Part shown: in pieces, positions 33,325 to 40,298 of the stretch
Position numbering within the stretch: position 1 is the first letter of the stretch
How the letters are laid out: the number at the start of each line of letters is the position of its first letter
NCBI GenBank assembly: GCA_013285905.1
Contig: JABDGU010000013.1
Location: forward strand, 1-52,419
Length of the DNA stretch: 52,419 nucleotides
DNA from: Bacteroidota bacterium
GTDB taxonomy: Bacteria; Bacteroidota; Bacteroidia; Chitinophagales; Chitinophagaceae
Reading direction: 5' to 3'
Position numbers and translations under genes: made by a program
Notes under the pieces: generated by a model
Databases searched by the model: none
Told to the model about the DNA's origin: nothing
The model's input: only the letters and a program-made list of their open reading frames with translations

Positions 33325-35685
33325 CTAAAATTTAAAATTATAAGTAACACTTGGTATAATAGGAAAAATATACACTTCCTTTACCGTATTGGTTATGCCT
33401 GTGCTGGCGGTACCTTCCGGGTCAAGATAGTAGAAGAAAGGATTTGCGCGATTATAGACATTATAGATAGAGAAAGTCCAATTGCTCTGCCAGCGTTTGG
33501 GTGTTTTATGTTGCGGAGTATATACCGCCGCAATGTCAAGGCGGTCATAAGCAGGCAGCCTGTAGGAGTTTAGTGGTCCGAATAATTCCACTTCCCGGCC
33601 GCCGATTATATAAACACCGATGGGCAAAGTAATAGGGCTGCCGGAACCATATATAAATACCGAAGAGAAAGTCCACTTTTTACTTAATTCATAAGAAGCT
33701 ACTACCGAGAGGTCATTACGGCGGTCGTATTTTGCAGGATAAGCGTTCCCGGAATTAAGGTCAGGAAATTGGCGGTAAGTCCATGATAAGGTGTAGCCTA
33801 TCCATCCGGTAAATTTCCCCTGTGTCTTATTAATGAAAAATTCGGCTCCGTAGGCCTGACCTTTGCCAAAAACATAAGAATACTGGGGGTCCTGAAGGGT
33901 ATTGGGCGTATAATTATTCATATATTCTATCTGGTTCTGCATTTCCTTGTAATAAACTTCTACAGAAGTCTCCAGCGTGTTCTCCAAAAAATTACGGAAA
34001 TAACCGGCGGAATATTGCCATGCAATTTCAGGTTTTACAATGTCGGTGCTTGGCACCCACACATCCGTAGGTAAGGTAGTGGCATTATTCGATACAAGAT
34101 GGATGTATTGATAGGTTCTGGCCACGCTTGTTTTTATTGAAGAGGCGTCATTTAATGCAAAGCGAAAATTAACACGTGGCTCAAGGCCTCCATAAGGCTG
34201 AACTATTTTACCGGCACCATAAACTGTGCTATCTGTTTTATTGCCGTTGTTATCGTATTTATAACTTGTATAAGGCCCCGTTTGCGCGAAAAAAGAATAA
34301 CGAAGCCCGATGTTTGCACGGAACCATTTTGTTACATCTATATCATCCAGTACATACACGGCTGCTTCGTGTGCATGCTTTATATATGCGCTGTTAGGTT
34401 GCAACTGCACACTGTCAATATTTCCCGATATCTGGTTGGGTGTAAACGTATGATAAGTGTAAGCTAGACCTGCTTTTATATGATTGCTGGAATTAGGATA
34501 ATATTCAAGGTCTGTTTTGGCATTATAGTCGTGGATGCCGGAGAATAATTTTATTCCTATCAGGTCTTCACCCGAGCTGAAATTAAAATGGTAGTCATTA
34601 TATAATAGAGTAGTGTTCACAAAAAGTTTATCGGTAAAAAGGTGGTTCCACCTGGCAGTTAAGGTGGTATTACCCCAGGGTATGTTGGCCGAAAATTTGC
34701 CATCAGGGCTGTTAAAAGTAAATTTATCAAGCCCCATATAGCCACTCAGGTAAACTCTGTCTTTATCAGACAAAATATAATTTGCTTTAAGGTTGAGGTC
34801 GTAGAAATAATAACCCGAGCCTTTTGCATTTCCGGTAATGAAAGGCTTCGTGAGAACGTCAACATAGGTGCGGCGCCCTGCCAGCATAAATGAACCCTTA
34901 TTCTTTTTTATAGGCCCTTCCAGTGTCAGTCGCGAGGCGATAAGGCCTATACCGCCCTCCGCATGAAACTCTTTCATATTGCCGTCTTTCATAGACACAT
35001 CAACAACTGATGACAGCCTGCCACCATAGTTTGCCGCCGCTCCTCCTTTTATTAAGGTAACATCTTTTATAGCGTCCGAATTAAAAACAGAAAAGAAGCC
35101 GAACAGATGGCCGGTGTTATATATAACAGCATCATCCAGTAAAACCAGGTTTTGGTCGGGGCCACCGCCACGCACATAAAAACCCGTGTTTCCATCCCCT
35201 GCCGACATTACACCCGGCAATAGCTGCAGGGTCTTCATGATGTCAACTTCGCCCAAGATTACTGGCAGGGTTTTTATCTTATCAATAGACATACTTATTT
35301 TCCCCATTTCCGTACTCTTCACATTTTCATCTTTACGGGCAGCGGTTATCTCCACTTCCTTCAATATGGACTTATTGTGCAATTCGGCATTGAACGACCT
35401 GCTTTCTATCAAGACCATGGTATCTATCATGGTGCCATACCCCACATAAGCAAAAACGACTACGTATTTGCCCGCAGGCACTGTAAGCGAGTAAAAACCA
35501 TAAGCATTTGTTTGCTCAGATACTTTAGCTTCTTTAATAAAAACAGTGGCGCCTATCAAAGACTCCCCACTTTCGGCATCTTTCATATAACCGCTCAGGG
35601 TAACCTTCTTTTGCGCAAATGAAGCGAATGGTATTGTCAGTAAAAGAAGCAGTGTTATAACCCGTACGCCAGTCTTTAAAAACAT
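33325..35685 (-). CDS. TonB-dependent receptor with carboxypeptidase-like N-terminal domain
   Basis: A 786-residue outer membrane receptor. Signal peptide (1-24), CarboxypepD_reg-like beta sandwich (28-115: VTLSGYMKDAESGESLIGAT), plug domain (about 120-240: MKTLQLLPGVMSAGDGNTGFYVRGG, LLDDAVIYN, IKGGAAANYGGRLSSVVDV) and a C-terminal barrel ending in an aromatic VTYNFKF. The ligand is unknown and no SusD-like partner lies nearby, so it is not a Sus pair; a siderophore, vitamin or metal substrate is more likely. The DUF3347 lipoprotein is upstream in the same direction, 91 bp away; this hints at a metal-related function but is only context. Confidence 0.93.
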   Translation of the reverse strand: MFLKTGVRVITLLLLLTIPFASFAQKKVTLSGYMKDAESGESLIGATVFIKEAKVSEQTNAYGFYSLTVPAGKYVVVFAYVGYGTMIDTMVLIESRSFNAELHNKSILKEVEITAARKDENVKSTEMGKISMSIDKIKTLPVILGEVDIMKTLQLLPGVMSAGDGNTGFYVRGGGPDQNLVLLDDAVIYNTGHLFGFFSVFNSDAIKDVTLIKGGAAANYGGRLSSVVDVSMKDGNMKEFHAEGGIGLIASRLTLEGPIKKNKGSFMLAGRRTYVDVLTKPFITGNAKGSGYYFYDLNLKANYILSDKDRVYLSGYMGLDKFTFNSPDGKFSANIPWGNTTLTARWNHLFTDKLFVNTTLLYNDYHFNFSSGEDLIGIKLFSGIHDYNAKTDLEYYPNSSNHIKAGLAYTYHTFTPNQISGNIDSVQLQPNSAYIKHAHEAAVYVLDDIDVTKWFRANIGLRYSFFAQTGPYTSYKYDNNGNKTDSTVYGAGKIVQPYGGLEPRVNFRFALNDASSIKTSVARTYQYIHLVSNNATTLPTDVWVPSTDIVKPEIAWQYSAGYFRNFLENTLETSVEVYYKEMQNQIEYMNNYTPNTLQDPQYSYVFGKGQAYGAEFFINKTQGKFTGWIGYTLSWTYRQFPDLNSGNAYPAKYDRRNDLSVVASYELSKKWTFSSVFIYGSGSPITLPIGVYIIGGREVELFGPLNSYRLPAYDRLDIAAVYTPQHKTPKRWQSNWTFSIYNVYNRANPFFYYLDPEGTASTGITNTVKEVYIFPIIPSVTYNFKF

Positions 35686-35776
35686 TCTTTGCTCAAGTTT
35701 GTACTTTGTGATTTGGATTTTTCGATTTTGAATTTGGTCCCCGAAGTTTCGCGACAGGTTTTTGATTTTTGTCTTT

Positions 35777-36358
35777 TTACTTAATTGAGTCAGTTACTTC
35801 CCCGCACTCCAGCATTTTCTTGCCGAAGTAGGGGTTTTTAATATCGGCATCATCGCTCAGCCAATTCGCGCCTTTGCCATCAAATGCCATAGGGCAGTGT
35901 TCCTGGTATATAACTGCATTCTTTACACCGGCATTTTTCAGCAGGGTGAACATCATATCAGATACCTTGCTGAAGGGAAGCCTTTGTTTTTCGCAGGTTT
36001 CATCTTTAGTTGCGATCAGGTCCTGTGTTTCAGTTGCAATCGTATCAAGATATGGCTTTAAGGCGCCACCGTTGGAAGAGTCTGTTTTAAGATAAGAGAT
36101 AAGGGTATTTGCACTGTTCAATAACTTAGCTGCCGAAGAATCAACCTGCGGCGCCTTGGTAGCCACAAATGCATTCTTCAAGCCATAGTAATCAGTAATA
36201 ACATCCGCAAGTTTTTTTGTGCCGGCTTCATTTAATTTGCTTTGCACAGGCAATGAAGCAGTTGCGACCGCTTTGTTCTCATTTTCAGAACCTGGAGTGT
36301 TGTTGCAACTTGCAAGACCTATCGCGACAAACAGCAGTGTAATATGTAAATAGCGCAT
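35777..36358 (-). CDS. DUF3347-domain lipoprotein
   Basis: A 193-residue lipoprotein (lipobox IGLAS-Cys). The DUF3347 pattern is clear: YYGLKNAFVATKA, a central helical part with KQRLPFSKVSDMM, and the C-terminal YQEHCPMAFDGKGANWLS and NPYFGKKMLECGEV blocks. This domain accompanies copper/silver efflux proteins in Bacteroidota, and the Cys/Met/His blocks look metal-binding. No efflux genes are near; the TonB receptor is downstream in the same direction. ATG 36358 (MRYLHITLLF) is preferred to 36376, as it gives a normal signal peptide. Confidence 0.85.
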   Translation of the reverse strand: MRYLHITLLFVAIGLASCNNTPGSENENKAVATASLPVQSKLNEAGTKKLADVITDYYGLKNAFVATKAPQVDSSAAKLLNSANTLISYLKTDSSNGGALKPYLDTIATETQDLIATKDETCEKQRLPFSKVSDMMFTLLKNAGVKNAVIYQEHCPMAFDGKGANWLSDDADIKNPYFGKKMLECGEVTDSIK

Positions 36359-36443
36359 CTTAAAAAATTTGAACAAAAATAGGGGAAATGACTGAAGTAT
36401 AGGGTATACTTAAATGAAATCGCCATGTTTGGCGGGAATTGTG

Positions 36444-36451
36444 TACTTTTA
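36444..36451 (+). promoter_or_regulatory. -7-like element before a small protein gene
   Basis: TACTTTTA, one base from TAnnTTTG, 19 bp upstream of ATG 36470. Confidence 0.35.
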
Positions 36452-36469
36452 GCAGATAAATCAGGGTTT

Positions 36470-36667
36470 ATGGTTATTTTAGAAGGGAAGGTTATATATG
36501 GTGGCAAGCAATATGCCGTAATACTACATGATAAAGAAAAGAAAGGTAAGAACCTCTATCGCATTCAGGTGGACGGCATTGGCTCGGTTTTAGAGAAATC
36601 TAAAGACAAATGGGGCGCCAAAGGCATAGATGCCGGCCTCTGCGAAAAAATTGGTAAAATGATCTGA
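36470..36667 (+). CDS. Small basic protein of unknown function
   Basis: A 65-residue soluble protein (MVILEGKVIYGGKQYAVIL...), lysine-rich, with two beta strands at its start and a helical end (AGLCEKIGKMI). ATG 36470 is chosen over an in-frame ATG at 36425 because the -7-like element lies between them. No family is recognised; the composition looks protein-like but the gene is short. Confidence 0.5.
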   Translation: MVILEGKVIYGGKQYAVILHDKEKKGKNLYRIQVDGIGSVLEKSKDKWGAKGIDAGLCEKIGKMI

Positions 36668-36727
36668 TATTATTATTTGTATTACATCACATTGCTTCCT
36701 CACATTACATCACATTCTCCACATTTT

Positions 36728-37111
36728 TTATTTTTTATCAGGATAGACATAGCCCGTTGTTAGTTCTTTCATCTTAACAGGCCTTACCTCAACCCTTGCA
36801 GTAGTAGTATAAGCAAATTCAGGATTGCCTTTTGCTATAGCAATAGCATCATCAAGATCATTGGCAAGAATATGGTAATAACCCACTATCACTTCTTTTC
36901 CATCTGCAAAAGGACCCTCATGCCAGGAGCCGCCGGAACCTGATACCATTTTGCCTTCCCGTATAAGCGGCTGTGCGCTAATAATTTTTCCTTCTTTTTG
37001 CAGTGCCTCTATATACACTTTGCAGGCGTCCAGGAACTCCCTGTCTTTTTCGGCAGAAAAACCTGATTTGCTGTTAGCCTCATTGCGTATCAATAACATG
37101 AACTCTTTCAT
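36728..37111 (-). CDS. YciI-family protein
   Basis: A 127-residue YCII-domain protein, ferredoxin-like fold. The pattern MKEFMLLIRNEANS, the helix LDACKVYIEALQKEGKIIS, the glycine turn VSGSGGSWHEGPFADGKEVIVGYYHI and the end ARVEVRPVKM fit the family, whose characterised members include small dehydratase-like or sigma-factor-associated proteins. Specific role unknown. Start of a probable minus-strand run? The NTF2-like gene lies 25 bp upstream in the same direction. Confidence 0.85.
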   Translation of the reverse strand: MKEFMLLIRNEANSKSGFSAEKDREFLDACKVYIEALQKEGKIISAQPLIREGKMVSGSGGSWHEGPFADGKEVIVGYYHILANDLDDAIAIAKGNPEFAYTTTARVEVRPVKMKELTTGYVYPDKK

Positions 37112-37136
37112 AATACTTGTCTTTTATGAAATTAGC

Positions 37137-37679
37137 TTAGTGTTTCTTTGGAAGCTTTGAATAATACCTGTTAAAATAGGAGACCTTATTATTTTCCACC
37201 TTCCATTGTTCTTGTATCAAAGTTGTATCAGCCTTGCCGCCTTTTTCATACCTTCTTTCTGCCGCCCATATATAAACCCAGTCTTCGTTCCTGTCATTTA
37301 TATGTACACTTTGCCAGGTGGATATATCAAAGCGAAGTGAGTCAAGATCTTTTATATCATCCCCTGCAAACTTCAGCAGGTCAGCAGAACTGCCATGAAA
37401 ATACATGCCGCTTGCATCCTCGTAAGTTACAGTGTCGGCATAGTATTGCTTCATAGCATCTATCTGCATGGTTTCAAACATCTTCCAAACAGTAAGCACC
37501 GTTTTGGCATAATCAGCGCGGCCCGGCACCGTAATGTCAGACGAATAAGTGGCTTTATATGGATATGAAGTTGTATCGGCTGCTTTGCTGTCCTTCTTTT
37601 CCGAAGAACTAGGTTCGCTTTTTGTATTGCATGACAATACCGATATTAAGATGCAGGCGCTGTATATGATCCTTCTCAT
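37137..37679 (-). CDS. NTF2/SnoaL-like lipoprotein
   Basis: A 180-residue lipoprotein (MRRIIYSACILISVLSC, lipobox VLS-Cys) with a Ser/Lys-rich linker and an NTF2-like fold: ADYAKTVLTVWKMFETMQID helix, YYADTVTYEDASGMYFHGSS, and the closing EQWKVENNKVSYFNRYYSKL strands. Such folds bind or convert small ligands; no active-site is evident. ATG 37679 starts right after the stop of the beta-barrel gene (37681), so the two genes touch and form an operon; the YciI gene follows at 25 bp. Confidence 0.8.
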   Translation of the reverse strand: MRRIIYSACILISVLSCNTKSEPSSSEKKDSKAADTTSYPYKATYSSDITVPGRADYAKTVLTVWKMFETMQIDAMKQYYADTVTYEDASGMYFHGSSADLLKFAGDDIKDLDSLRFDISTWQSVHINDRNEDWVYIWAAERRYEKGGKADTTLIQEQWKVENNKVSYFNRYYSKLPKKH

Positions 37680-37680
37680 T

Positions 37681-38373
37681 TTATTGTTTGTTTGTTTCCT
37701 TAGATTTCGGTGATTCAATATGCTTATGTATGAAGTAATATTTTACACCGGCATTAAAGGTGCAAGTGTGTCCATTGAAATAATAATGTAGGGGATCTGT
37801 GCCCTCAGGGTAACGCAAGTTTTCCGGAAAAAGATACTGTGCCTCTACTGCCGAACATAAAGTGAATCTCGAATTAAGCTTATAATCGGCTTCCAGTTCC
37901 AGTGTGCCAAAAGAATTTGTTCCCGAACCCATCCCCGTTCTCACCCCGTTTGAAAAAGGAAGTTCTTCTGACTCATGAAAAAGCTTGTAACTGGTATTAA
38001 AGCCAAAGGAATAGCCTACAGAAGGAACAAGTGAAATGTGCGGACTGAGTGAGATATTGTAAGCAATTGATAAAGGGATTGCAATATAGTATTCATAAAA
38101 AGAAAACTGATCGCCAAACGGGGATATCGGCATTTTTCCGGCATAACCGGTTTTCAAGTCGCTTACACCTGTTCTGAAAATAAAATTATTTAGCCTGTAG
38201 CCAATAAATAAATACGAATTAAGTATAGTTTCCTCGTTAGAGTATGAAACGAAACTATTGCCCGTACTTTTATCAGTTACCCCTACTCCAAGCATAGGTT
38301 GGATAAACAAACCATTTTGAGCATACAATACAGAATTGCCAACAAGTGCAAGAAAGAGGATAAGTTTTTTCAT
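37681..38373 (-). CDS. Outer-membrane beta-barrel protein
   Basis: A 230-residue exported protein (signal MKKLILFLALVGNSVLYAQ) with repeated amphipathic beta strands ending in aromatic residues (YSNEETILNSYLFIGYRL, YYIAIPLSIAYNISLSPHIS) and a strongly aromatic C-terminal strand (FNAGVKYYF) before a lysine tail. It resembles small porin-like OmpW/outer-membrane-beta-barrel proteins. Opens an apparent three-gene operon with the NTF2-like lipoprotein and YciI. Confidence 0.75.
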   Translation of the reverse strand: MKKLILFLALVGNSVLYAQNGLFIQPMLGVGVTDKSTGNSFVSYSNEETILNSYLFIGYRLNNFIFRTGVSDLKTGYAGKMPISPFGDQFSFYEYYIAIPLSIAYNISLSPHISLVPSVGYSFGFNTSYKLFHESEELPFSNGVRTGMGSGTNSFGTLELEADYKLNSRFTLCSAVEAQYLFPENLRYPEGTDPLHYYFNGHTCTFNAGVKYYFIHKHIESPKSKETNKQ

Positions 38374-38481
38374 AGTTAGACAGTTGTGTTAATAAAGGTA
38401 ACGAATATATTAATGGTTTATTATGTAATTGAGAGTGCTTTTACTTATTTTCTTTAATTTAGAAATACAAAATGTCCCGAC

Positions 38482-38955
38482 ATGCCCCACGCTTTCAATT
38501 ACAAACTCGCTACTCCTGCAGACATAGCCCTCGTTGTTAAATACCGTTTTGCTTTACTGAACGCAATATCAAGCGAGCGGGACGCAGCTACTACTGCCGC
38601 ATTAAAACAAAGCATGGAGGCCTACTTTCAAAAAGCCATTGCCGATAAAACGTACATCTGCTGGATGGCATTGGACGGAGATAAGCTGGCGGGCATAAGT
38701 GGCATGGCTATATGGCAACGCCCGGCAAGTTATAAACGCCCGAGCGGAACATCAGGCTATATCATGGGTATGTACACAGTGCCGGAATACCGCAGGCAAG
38801 GCATCTGTAGCACGCTCTTAGAAAAACTGACTGACACTGCAAGAGAAATGCAACTCGATAACTTAGAACTACATGCCAGTGATGAAGGAGAACCTATATA
38901 CAGGAATCAGGGCTTTAATGAACCCAAAACAATAGTCATGGAGAAAGTATTATAA
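38482..38955 (+). CDS. GNAT-family N-acetyltransferase
   Basis: A 157-residue acetyltransferase. The acetyl-CoA motif A is YIMGMYTVPEYRRQGICSTLLEKL, followed by the LDNLELHASDEGEPIYRNQGF motif B. The acceptor is unknown. It sits alone on the + strand between the beta-barrel operon and the duplicated exported proteins, ending 4 bp before a family C repeat. Confidence 0.88.
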   Translation: MPHAFNYKLATPADIALVVKYRFALLNAISSERDAATTAALKQSMEAYFQKAIADKTYICWMALDGDKLAGISGMAIWQRPASYKRPSGTSGYIMGMYTVPEYRRQGICSTLLEKLTDTAREMQLDNLELHASDEGEPIYRNQGFNEPKTIVMEKVL

Positions 38956-38959
38956 ACAA

Positions 38960-38992
38960 GCCGTCTGACGCTGAAAAAAGTGTGCTGACGGC
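38960..38992. repeat. Palindromic repeat, family C (copy 2)
   Basis: GCCGTCTGACGCTG-AAAAAAG-TGTGCTGACGGC; an imperfect hairpin of 33 bases next to a family D palindrome, as at the other two copies. Confidence 0.75.
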
Positions 38993-39010
38993 CTTGCCAC
39001 CTGCGCAACA

Positions 39011-39051
39011 CTTCCCCTCTCCATTTATGGAGAGGGGTTAGGGGTGAGGTC
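39011..39051. repeat. Palindromic repeat, family D (copy 2)
   Basis: CCCCTCTCC-ATTTAT-GGAGAGGGG (39014-39037), a perfect 9-bp stem, followed by TTAGGGGTGAGGTCT up to the stop of the next gene. It may double as terminator for 39052-39504. Confidence 0.65.
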
Positions 39052-39504
39052 TTATTTCACCCCACCGATGCCACTCACCTTTGCCTCGTACGTCAGCCTG
39101 CCGCTGATCGTACCCCCTGTCTTTGAGCTGACTGTTATACTATTGCTATATGTTGAATTAGAGATAGTAAATGTTCCTGTTCCTACTTTCGTTAATCCCG
39201 GACAGCTATAAGTAAGCGTAGCACTTTTACCATCCCAGTCTTTTGCATTGGCAAGGGCTTTTTGCACAGTGGCCCAGTCTATGCTGATCTCCCAAACGCC
39301 GTTGATATCCGCAATGCCGGGCGAGGTTACGGTTAAACTAAAACCGCCGTCCTGGTTGGTTTTGGTAGTAAGACTTGCGCCACTTGGTTTTTTCCTCACA
39401 ACAACGTCAACGCCCGGTATTGGATCGGTGGATGCCAAGGCATCGCTTGCAAAGCATGCAGATAGAACAAAGAATAAAACGTAAGTAAAGAATGATCTTT
39501 TCAT
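39052..39504 (-). CDS. Exported protein, tandem paralogue 2 (downstream copy)
   Basis: A 150-residue exported protein. N-terminus MKRSFFTYVLFFVLSAC contains both a type I cleavage site (after ALA) and an LSAC lipobox, so lipoprotein or secreted fate is open. The mature part starts PIPGVDVVVRKKPSG, then beta strands resembling a carboxypeptidase-regulatory-like or SpaA-like sandwich (LTTKTNQDGGFSLTV), and ends GRLTYEAKVSGIGGVK. It is a close paralogue of the gene 42 bp upstream (39546-39974). Function unknown. Confidence 0.7.
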   Translation of the reverse strand: MKRSFFTYVLFFVLSACFASDALASTDPIPGVDVVVRKKPSGASLTTKTNQDGGFSLTVTSPGIADINGVWEISIDWATVQKALANAKDWDGKSATLTYSCPGLTKVGTGTFTISNSTYSNSITVSSKTGGTISGRLTYEAKVSGIGGVK

Positions 39505-39545
39505 AAAAAAGTTTTTTGTTTAATAAAAAATTGAGCAATTGAGCA

Positions 39546-39974
39546 TTATTTAACCCCACCTGTAGGCATTGCAACAGCTTGGTACATAATGCGGCCTGTG
39601 ATAGTAGCTCCCGTCTTTGAAGTGACAGTGAAGCTAACCGGACGGGCTGACTCATTTTCGGTGACTTTAATTGTTGCTGGTGGCGTTCCAGGAACGGTAT
39701 AAGTCACGGTAAAACTGTTGCGGTCCCAGTCTCTGGCGGTAGCGAGGGCTGCTGCTCCATCGCCCCAACTGATACTGATAGTATAATCGCCGGCTTCTTT
39801 TACAGTAAAAGCAAAACTACCATCTTTGGCGCTCTTGGTAGTAAGACTTGCCCCACTTGGCTTCCTGACAACAACATCAACACCCGGTATAGGATTAGTA
39901 GCGGCCAAAGCATCGCTTGCGAAACATGCGGACAGAACAAAGAATACCAGGTAAGCGAAAAATGATCTTTTCAT
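39546..39974 (-). CDS. Exported protein, tandem paralogue 1 (upstream copy)
   Basis: A 142-residue paralogue of the preceding entry. The first 50 residues are nearly the same (MKRSFFAYLVFFVLSAC; PIPGVDVVVRKPSGASLTTK) and both end in GGVK, while the middle has diverged (SWGDGAAALATARDWD versus DWATVQKALANAKDWD). This is a recent tandem duplication. One operon by spacing (42 bp). Flanked on both sides by repeats of families C and D. Confidence 0.7.
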   Translation of the reverse strand: MKRSFFAYLVFFVLSACFASDALAATNPIPGVDVVVRKPSGASLTTKSAKDGSFAFTVKEAGDYTISISWGDGAAALATARDWDRNSFTVTYTVPGTPPATIKVTENESARPVSFTVTSKTGATITGRIMYQAVAMPTGGVK

Positions 39975-40085
39975 ATAAAATGTTTTTTATTGTTAGATAA
40001 TATTGTAAATACACGAAATAACATTGATATGTGCAACAAAATGATGAGTTTGGTGGGAAATATGTTGAATATGGAGAGACCTCTC

Positions 40086-40114
40086 CCCGGCCCTCTCCAA
40101 AGGAGAGGGCCGGG
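40086..40114. repeat. Perfect 13-bp inverted repeat, family D (copy 3)
   Basis: CCCGGCCCTCTCC-AAA-GGAGAGGGCCGGG, in the 324-bp gap between the tandem paralogues and tex. That gap holds only repeats (40086-40114, 40151-40212, 40223-40254). Confidence 0.75.
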
Positions 40115-40150
40115 CTATGCTGCGTGTTATCTGTTCCTGCATGCGCCACA

Positions 40151-40212
40151 CTTCCCCTCTCCAAGTTTGAGAGGTGAACGCAAGTGAACGAGCGTAGCTC
40201 AGGGGTGAGGTC
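40151..40212. repeat. Family D repeat, degenerate copy 4
   Basis: Begins CTTCCCCTCTCC and ends AGGGGTGAGGTCT like the 39011 copy, but the hairpin is broken by an extra 26-base segment containing CGCAAGTGAACGAGCG. Confidence 0.5.
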
Positions 40213-40222
40213 TCCACACAAA

Positions 40223-40254
40223 GCCGTCTGACGCTGAAAAAGCGTGCTGACGGC
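40223..40254. repeat. Palindromic repeat, family C (copy 3)
   Basis: GCCGTCTGACGCTG-AAAA-AGCGTGCTGACGGC, 32 bases, 45 bp before the tex stop codon. Matches copies at 38960 and (reversed) 29700. Confidence 0.75.
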
Positions 40255-40298
40255 TCGCTACCATTGAGCCATTAAGCATTGAGCCATTGAGCATTTGT

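Noticed and set aside
39011-39051. Terminator for the tandem paralogue
   Set aside because: The hairpin belongs to a repeat family found elsewhere; termination is possible but there is no T run, so I did not call it.
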